64,000 bases of DNA from Chamaecrista fasciculata (taxonomy: Eukaryota; Streptophyta; Magnoliopsida; Fabales; Fabaceae): NCBI GenBank assembly GCA_003254925.1, contig QANZ01042214.1, positions 34,017 to 98,016 on the forward strand, written 5' to 3'. The notes below the pieces were generated by a model. That model had not been told where the DNA came from, ran no database searches, and worked only from the letters and a program-made list of their open reading frames with translations. A program made the position numbers and the translations under genes. Numbering within the stretch: the first letter of the stretch is position 1; each line of letters opens with the position of its first letter. Shown here in pieces: positions 58,486 through 64,000 of this stretch.

Positions 58486-60793
58486 ATGGCCATGTGTCGA
58501 TGTTTCTCCGTTTTGATTGGAAGGAAGAAGGACAAGGTAAACTTGTTGAATTATGCTCTTTTTTTTTTATTTCTTTTTTAGTGAGGCTTTGTGTGGCCCA
58601 AAGATTGACCTGTTTTGCATCGTTTTGCTTGCTTTCTTCAGGTGAAAGAACATCCTTCAAAAGGGGGACTTAAAGCTCTGCATGTCAAAATAGAACAACC
58701 AAGATTATCGGAGACTGATGACTTGAGGCCAACCAATTTTGGTGTTACTGTACCATATGGGATCCAGAAAAATTCACGGAGCAATGTGAGAGTTATGAAT
58801 CTTGAAAGTCCTATGAAGACTGAAATAGAGGAAGCTTATGAAGGGGAAGATGAGCATGAAGATTCAACCTCAATCAAGAGGGAACACTCTGACATGGATC
58901 TCCAAAGCCATGATGTTGTCGCTAGCAAAAGCGGATTTGACCCAAGAGATGAAGAGATAAGTTTTCCTATTTTATATGAAACTCACGTCACTAATCATTT
59001 TGAAGACAAAAACGATAAAGAGAGTCATAAGAGTGTCGATATGATGCAAAGTGGACATGTCAGTGACCCAGGGGTTGGCAAGGCTGTATTCTGGGCTTCT
59101 CCAAAGCTCAAGCGCTCTTGCTCCAACCTGGAAAGAAGAGATGTGCTGAGAAAGATGACTCATCAGTTTCCTTATTCAAGGTCACAGTCCTTTGAGGATT
59201 TACATGTATTATCAGAAAACCAAATGGATAATCTCGAAAGCCCCAAATCAGTATTGACTCATTGTAGTGCCGATAGAGTGATGTTGAAAAGGCGATCATC
59301 AAGTCAAGTTCTTCCCTCTGGAAGTAGAAGATTGTGGTGGAAGTTATTTTTGTGGAGCCACAGGAATATACACAGACCTTGGTTAATCAAACCAACACAA
59401 TCACTTCCTTCTAATGCTGCTCCAAATAAGCAATTTGGGTACTCTTCAGACACCCTTGAACCAAAACAAGGTATGGCATTGAGAAACATGGAATCACCTG
59501 GATCATTTACTGGGGAATCCTCTGGAAACTACTGCATTGAAGAGAATATTGATAACCAAAGGTGGGACATGTTTCGCACTAGAGAATCAAGCCTGTGGCC
59601 CCAAAACCAGTGGGTTGCTTTCTCTACAGAATCATCCTCCTTGACAAGAGTAGATGAGTGGGTGAAAGATTTAGAAATCCACGATTCATCACTAGTGGAT
59701 GGTGATGATGACAATGTGGGAAGCATTGCCTACCCACCATCTCCTGACAATGGTAGATCAATGGCCAAAAGCACAGCTCAGCTGGGTCGACATCCAGGCG
59801 TCAATCTTTCAAAGGAGATATTATATGCTAATAGCATTGTCCAATCTCTGAATCCAACTTCAACTTCAGCTCACATTATGGGTATAGGTTTAAATGCCAT
59901 CCCCTCCATTTCACACTTCTCCAGTCTCCGCTCTATCAATTTGTCCAACAACTTCATAGGTATAACCTTACTACCTTAGCAGCAAAAATAGCTTTTAAAA
60001 TAACGATTAATGGATTATTGATAACTAGCTTAATAGTCCGACTCTTTCACTATTTTATATGCAGTTCACATCACACCAGGACTGCTTCCAAAGGGTCTTC
60101 ACACTCTTAATTTGTCAAGAAACAAGATCAACACCATTGAGGGCCTCCGAGAATTAACTCGATTGCGGGTACTTGACCTCAGTTACAATCGCATCGCAAG
60201 GATTGGACGAGGTTATTTTTCTCTTCTGCTAAAGCCTATTTGCTTTAACGTTAGTGGAGATTTACTTCTTGTTATACTTACTATGTCTGTTATCAGGGTT
60301 ATCGGATTGTACACTTATTAAAGAGCTATATTTGGCGGGGAACAAGATAAGCGACGTAGAGGGTTTACACAGACTGCTGAAGCTGACTGTTTTAGACCTG
60401 AGCTTCAACAAGATCACAACAACAAAAGCATTAGGCCAGCTTGTAGGTAACTACAACTCACTCCAGGCTCTGAATCTTCTGGGAAATCCTATTCAGAGCA
60501 ACATCAGTGATGAGCAGCTGCGAAAAGCAGTGTGTGGTCTTCTTCCAAAACTCTTGTACCTGAACAAGCAACCGATCAAACCTCAGAGAGCACGAGAAAT
60601 ATTGACAGACAGTGTGGCAAAAGCTGCACTTGGGAACAATAGTAGAAGCTCCAAGAGAAGAACTGTTAAGAAAGGTGGCCAAGGAGGATCACTTTCTTCC
60701 AGAAGCAGTGCCATTGTTGCCCCAAAAAGCAAGAACAAGTCAAGAAGTCGAACTCAAACTGCCCAGACGATTGTTAAAGGAACAAATCGTTAG
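58486..60793 (+). CDS. Leucine-rich-repeat protein (At1g78230-like)
   Basis: Four exons (58486-58536, 58642-59959, 60065-60211, 60297-60793) give 670 residues. The first ~410 residues are Ser-rich and acidic, with no known domain ('KVKEHPSKGGLKALHVKIEQ'). The second part is a run of short LRRs of the SDS22/dynein-light-chain-1 type: 'LRSINLSNNFI', 'LHTLNLSRNKINTIEGL', 'LRVLDLSYNRIARI', 'IKELYLAGNKISDVEGL', 'LTVLDLSFNKITTTKAL' and 'LQALNLLGNPI', followed by an LRR cap ('LPKLLYLNKQPI'). The tail is basic and Ser-rich. It matches plant proteins annotated as outer-arm dynein light chain 1-like, which is only a domain label because flowering plants lack outer-arm dynein. A protein-binding role is likely. 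Exon 1 codes for only 17 residues. Confidence 0.9.
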
Positions 60794-61771
60794 AATAAAA
60801 TATTCTCCCAGCATGTTTTTTATTTTCAAGTGGAGCAGCAGCAATCCTCAATGCTTGTTTTTATCATTTAAGATTTTGTTTGTTTCAGTTATTCCAAAGA
60901 GGACACTTGCCCAGTAAGAGGGCGTTGACATTTGACTGTCTCTTTATTAAGCATTGATGTAATGTTGTCTTTTTGTTGCTTTCGATTGAATTAATTGTTG
61001 GAGTTGGAAGTACTTGATAGAGGTCTAAAATTTTTAATACTGCACGGATTAATCCTGCAGCATGTTTTCTGTGTGTTGTTTGAAACAATTCAATTTGGGT
61101 TGGTTTTTCACAAAATAAATAAAATCACCAATTTATGTACCGAGTCATGACCTGTATAAGTGTATTTCTTACATTCAGTAACGTCAAATGAGTTTTGTCT
61201 GCGTTAACTTGATTGGGCATTCCCCTATAACTTTATTCTCTGTAACTTAGTATTACTAATTGGGCATTCCCCCTAAATGTTTGTGCAATTAATTAGAATG
61301 GAATCATTATATATATCTATATTATATGGCTTCACCCATTTCTGGTCGTCCATGTTTAAAATTATAGTCTATGAAATTAAAAATAAGAGAAAATTTATTA
61401 TTTGGTCTCTCTTTCTTTATTAAGTTAACAGTTTAGTCCCTTATTTATTTTACATACATAACGGGCACGCAAAGCAACTAGTATATATATATAAACTTCT
61501 TGTAATCATTGATCAAATAAATAAAATTAAATTTATGGGAATTAAAAAACACGTCTGAAATTCATGTATTCACTACAAATTTGTTATTATTTTCTTCTTT
61601 TAACTAATTTATAATAATGATTTCATCAATTCATCCCTTTTCACATTATAAGAATATATAATGTTTAACTAATATATAATGTTTTCCTACTTACTACTCT
61701 AGACAGCAGTACAGGCACAACACTAGACTGCACTGAAAATTATTCGGAAATGGAGAATGGAGCAAAATGTA
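60794..61771. other. 3' flank of the LRR gene and spacer
   Basis: This holds the LRR 3' untranslated region, then AT-rich spacer before the tRNA. Nothing else is seen. Confidence 0.6.
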
Positions 61772-61866
61772 TCCGACCTGCCGGATTCGAACCAGCGACC
61801 TAAGGATGTCTATCACTCTTTTGAGTCAACTACAGTCCTCCGCTCTACCAACTGAGCTAAGGTCGG
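61772..61866 (-). tRNA. tRNA-Tyr (GTA) with intron
   Basis: The minus strand begins CCGACCTTAGCTCAG and ends CAGGTCGGA; the acceptor stem pairs, and 'ggttcgaatcc' is the T arm and B box. The anticodon GTA is followed by a 22-base intron (ttgactcaaa...gatagac) one base after the anticodon, the standard place. Without the intron the tRNA has 73 bases. A TTTT terminator follows on the minus strand at about 61764-61767. Plant tRNA-Tyr genes normally have such introns. Confidence 0.96.
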
Positions 61867-64000
61867 ATGTTGTCAGTGCTTTTCCAAGAAAATATCTATT
61901 CTAAAAAAAGAACTAAGCTGAAGCCAGGAACCCATACCAGTATTATTCGACGAAAGTTTTTTTTTTTTGGCTGAAAGTACAACTTTTCAAAAGAATTAAT
62001 GTTTATTTTTTCCAAATTTATAAATTTAATTTATCCTGAAGATTTATTAAATTTATGGATTTTCTTTTTCTTTTATTGATATGTGTTTTGTACATATGCT
62101 TGTGAACACTACTAATAATTGTTCACATTTTATTAAATGATTTATCCACCCAAATAATTTTAAAAGTAGTTTGTTTGGTTTTGCTCAAATAAACGTGAAA
62201 TATCTGCTAATATTGTATAAATAATAGATTATATTCTAGTCAAAATAAAAATGACCATTACTTACACTTTATTATTAAAAAAACAAAGACAAATTCATCT
62301 TATTTCAAGAGAGAAAATATAGTTTCCAATTCTTTTAAAAAAATCATGAAGTAAAATAAAATTTAAGCGTCATTGGTGAGTAATTTAAGTATGTAACTAA
62401 GTTTTAAGTCAGGCAACTTATCCTTGTTAACATGATACACTTGGTGTACGTCGGAGCAATTGTTGAATGCTTGAATCCATTTCAGTGAAGCCTTGCAAAA
62501 TTACAGTGTACTATAATTTCACCATATAATTTATAAACACTGATGAAATATGAAGCAGAGTTTTATCGAGCTTTTACATGAGATAGCAAAAAACCTATGA
62601 GAGGAGAGGAGAGCAGAGAAATAAATCTAGAATATAAGGAGAAATTGACTGGCTGAGCATTATTATACACTACAGCAAGCAGCAATAACTTATTCTATCA
62701 TCACCTTCACAATCTTAATGATGTTGTTTGTGTAACTGTAATCAGACATCACATGAAAAATTAAATGTACGAGTATACTTCTTCATCTGCCCTGAAACTT
62801 GTTTGGTAATTACATGGCCCTACTTAAATTTTAGGGCTACGTAGGAGTTGTGGTTGTACTTGTATCATTGACAGGATCCACTGGTTCCTCCATTCTTTTT
62901 CACTTCTTTCTGTTCAAAATTTTCAATCCCAAAAATCTGTGCTGGAGCTTTATAGCAATAGTTGAACATGATGAAAATGAATATGAATATGATGATCTAA
63001 TTTCGTCAGTTCTTCAATTAACTAGCTAGACTGTCTTTTAAAGAAGGGTTTCTGACAGATTAGAAGTCTCTGATCGCTGTCACTTTCTATTTCTATAACT
63101 CTTGCATCCCACTTCAGCTGTGTTGAGAGAGTTCTAGCTGACTCTATTAAAGCAACCGTATCCCTAATTATAATCCAACCCTGCAAAACATGACCCATGT
63201 CAGCAAATTCTAAGCCTTCAATCAAAAAGAAACAACTCAAACTCAGTTAATACAGATCAGAGTAAGAAACTGCAGACCATTGAAGAACTGCCTATTTCAT
63301 TACACTTTTTTGTGAACATACTGAAAGACACATTAATGGATAGCTTCTTGAGCAGTTCCTACAGCAGATTTGGATCTATTACAAATTAAATATCTACGGT
63401 GATTCTAATAGTTTGGTAAGCCATCTTCTAAGCATATAAGAGATAAATAATTTCAAGAGAAAAAGAAAAGAGCAAAGCTCAGTTTGTTCTGCAATTTACG
63501 AATTAATGCATGTGTTGTATCACAAATTCATAAACACTTGAGAACAATGCTGCTAATTCTCTAGCAGGCTGATCCACGATTTTACAAATAACACCAATTC
63601 AGGCGGCATAGTCATCATTAATAAATCAAGGAGAGGAAAAGCAGAAGCAGAAACAGTCCCGCGTCACAAATTAATACAATATTATACTATCAGAAACAGT
63701 CCCGCGTAAGTAATCTTCCTTAAAGTTTTATATGTAACACTTTAAGTGGTAAAAGATTATGCACTCGAATGTGGAATCTAGGCCATTATGCTTAGAATCA
63801 ATAAGGACCATAGTAGAAGACTATAATATAAATACGTTGTAAGAAAGATCCTAAGTTTAAACAGAAAGTGAAATCCAAGGGACTCGTATCCTTATGGGCT
63901 TGAGACAAGTGTCAAGTGTCAGTTTTTTCAAGTAAAATAACAATTTGAGCTTACAGCAAGCAGATTCTATATTCAACTATAAGTCAAGGCCTCAAGGGTA
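61867..64000. other. Right-end spacer with a possible partial gene
   Basis: This is AT-rich. The only possible coding signal is the pair of minus-strand exons at 62865-63180. From 63250 to 64000 I see nothing interpretable. Confidence 0.45.
62865..63180 (-). CDS. Possible last two exons of an unrecognised minus-strand gene (partial)
   Basis: The exon 63180-63057 reads 'GWIIIRDTVALIESARTLST', then 'QLKWDARVIEIESDSDQRLL'; it is entered by a good acceptor (gttttgcag). A weak donor (atct|gtcag) leaves phase 1, which fits an exon 62947-62865 reading 'PAQIFGIENFEQKEVKKNGG' to a stop. The composition looks like real protein and the phases agree, but the splice sites of the second intron are poor (acceptor 'tataaag'). 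I do not recognise the family, and the upstream exons would lie beyond 63250 or outside the window. Confidence 0.35.

Overview
This is nuclear DNA from a flowering plant, almost certainly a eudicot and probably a rosid. The genes have many introns, the DNA is AT-rich, there is a nuclear tRNA-Tyr with the usual plant intron, and the spaces between genes are full of foldback/MITE-like elements, LTR fragments and SINE-like sequence. Nothing here is bacterial, viral or organellar. The species cannot be named from the sequence.

Layout. From 1 to 4.8 kb is repeat-rich spacer. Then come a GIR-like EAR/zinc-motif protein (4802-5574, +), an unrecognised ~101-residue protein with a C-terminal membrane helix (7540-7953, +), a BTL3-like adenine nucleotide carrier (8956-12361, +) and a TMEM135-like membrane protein (14287-18332, +). 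The conserved block follows: TRM112 (19003-19371, -), an R2R3-MYB of the MYB53/92/93 type (26803-28083, +), a type 2C phosphatase (33412-35604, +), an alpha/beta hydrolase (37262-39070, +), a 14-3-3 protein (39716-42546, -), an APRL thioredoxin-like protein (44754-47090, -) and a leucine-rich-repeat protein (58486-60793, +). tRNA-Tyr lies at 61772-61866 (-), and the possible 3' exons of one more minus-strand gene sit at the right edge. I rebuilt every gene from conserved reading frame and splice sites; in all the multi-exon coding models the exon phases add up.

The order TRM112 - PP2C - alpha/beta hydrolase - 14-3-3 - LRR, with MYB and APRL genes in between, matches from memory several duplicated segments of Arabidopsis chromosome 1 (around At1g22270, At1g34630-34780 and At1g78190-78230). 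This is an old conserved block rather than an operon. The genes do unrelated jobs: translation and methyltransferase support, suberin/root transcription, phosphatase signalling, phosphoprotein binding and ER thioredoxin-like function.

Mobile DNA. A short LTR retrotransposon (50065-53125, read on the minus strand) has LTRs, a primer-site candidate and a polypurine tract, but I see no reverse transcriptase; it carries two ORFs I do not recognise. At least nine inverted-repeat elements have arms made of the phrase 'tttggtccctaa' or a variant. One lies about 30 bp upstream of a TATA box and another lies inside an intron. Two isolated N characters sit between near-identical copies and look like assembly joins.

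Most notable points: three coding introns in three neighbouring genes appear to start with GC instead of GT, all as CAG|GCAT; a leader region upstream of the LRR gene is duplicated with its splice donor; and the foldback family shares a conserved internal core. I found no clear new multi-gene system.
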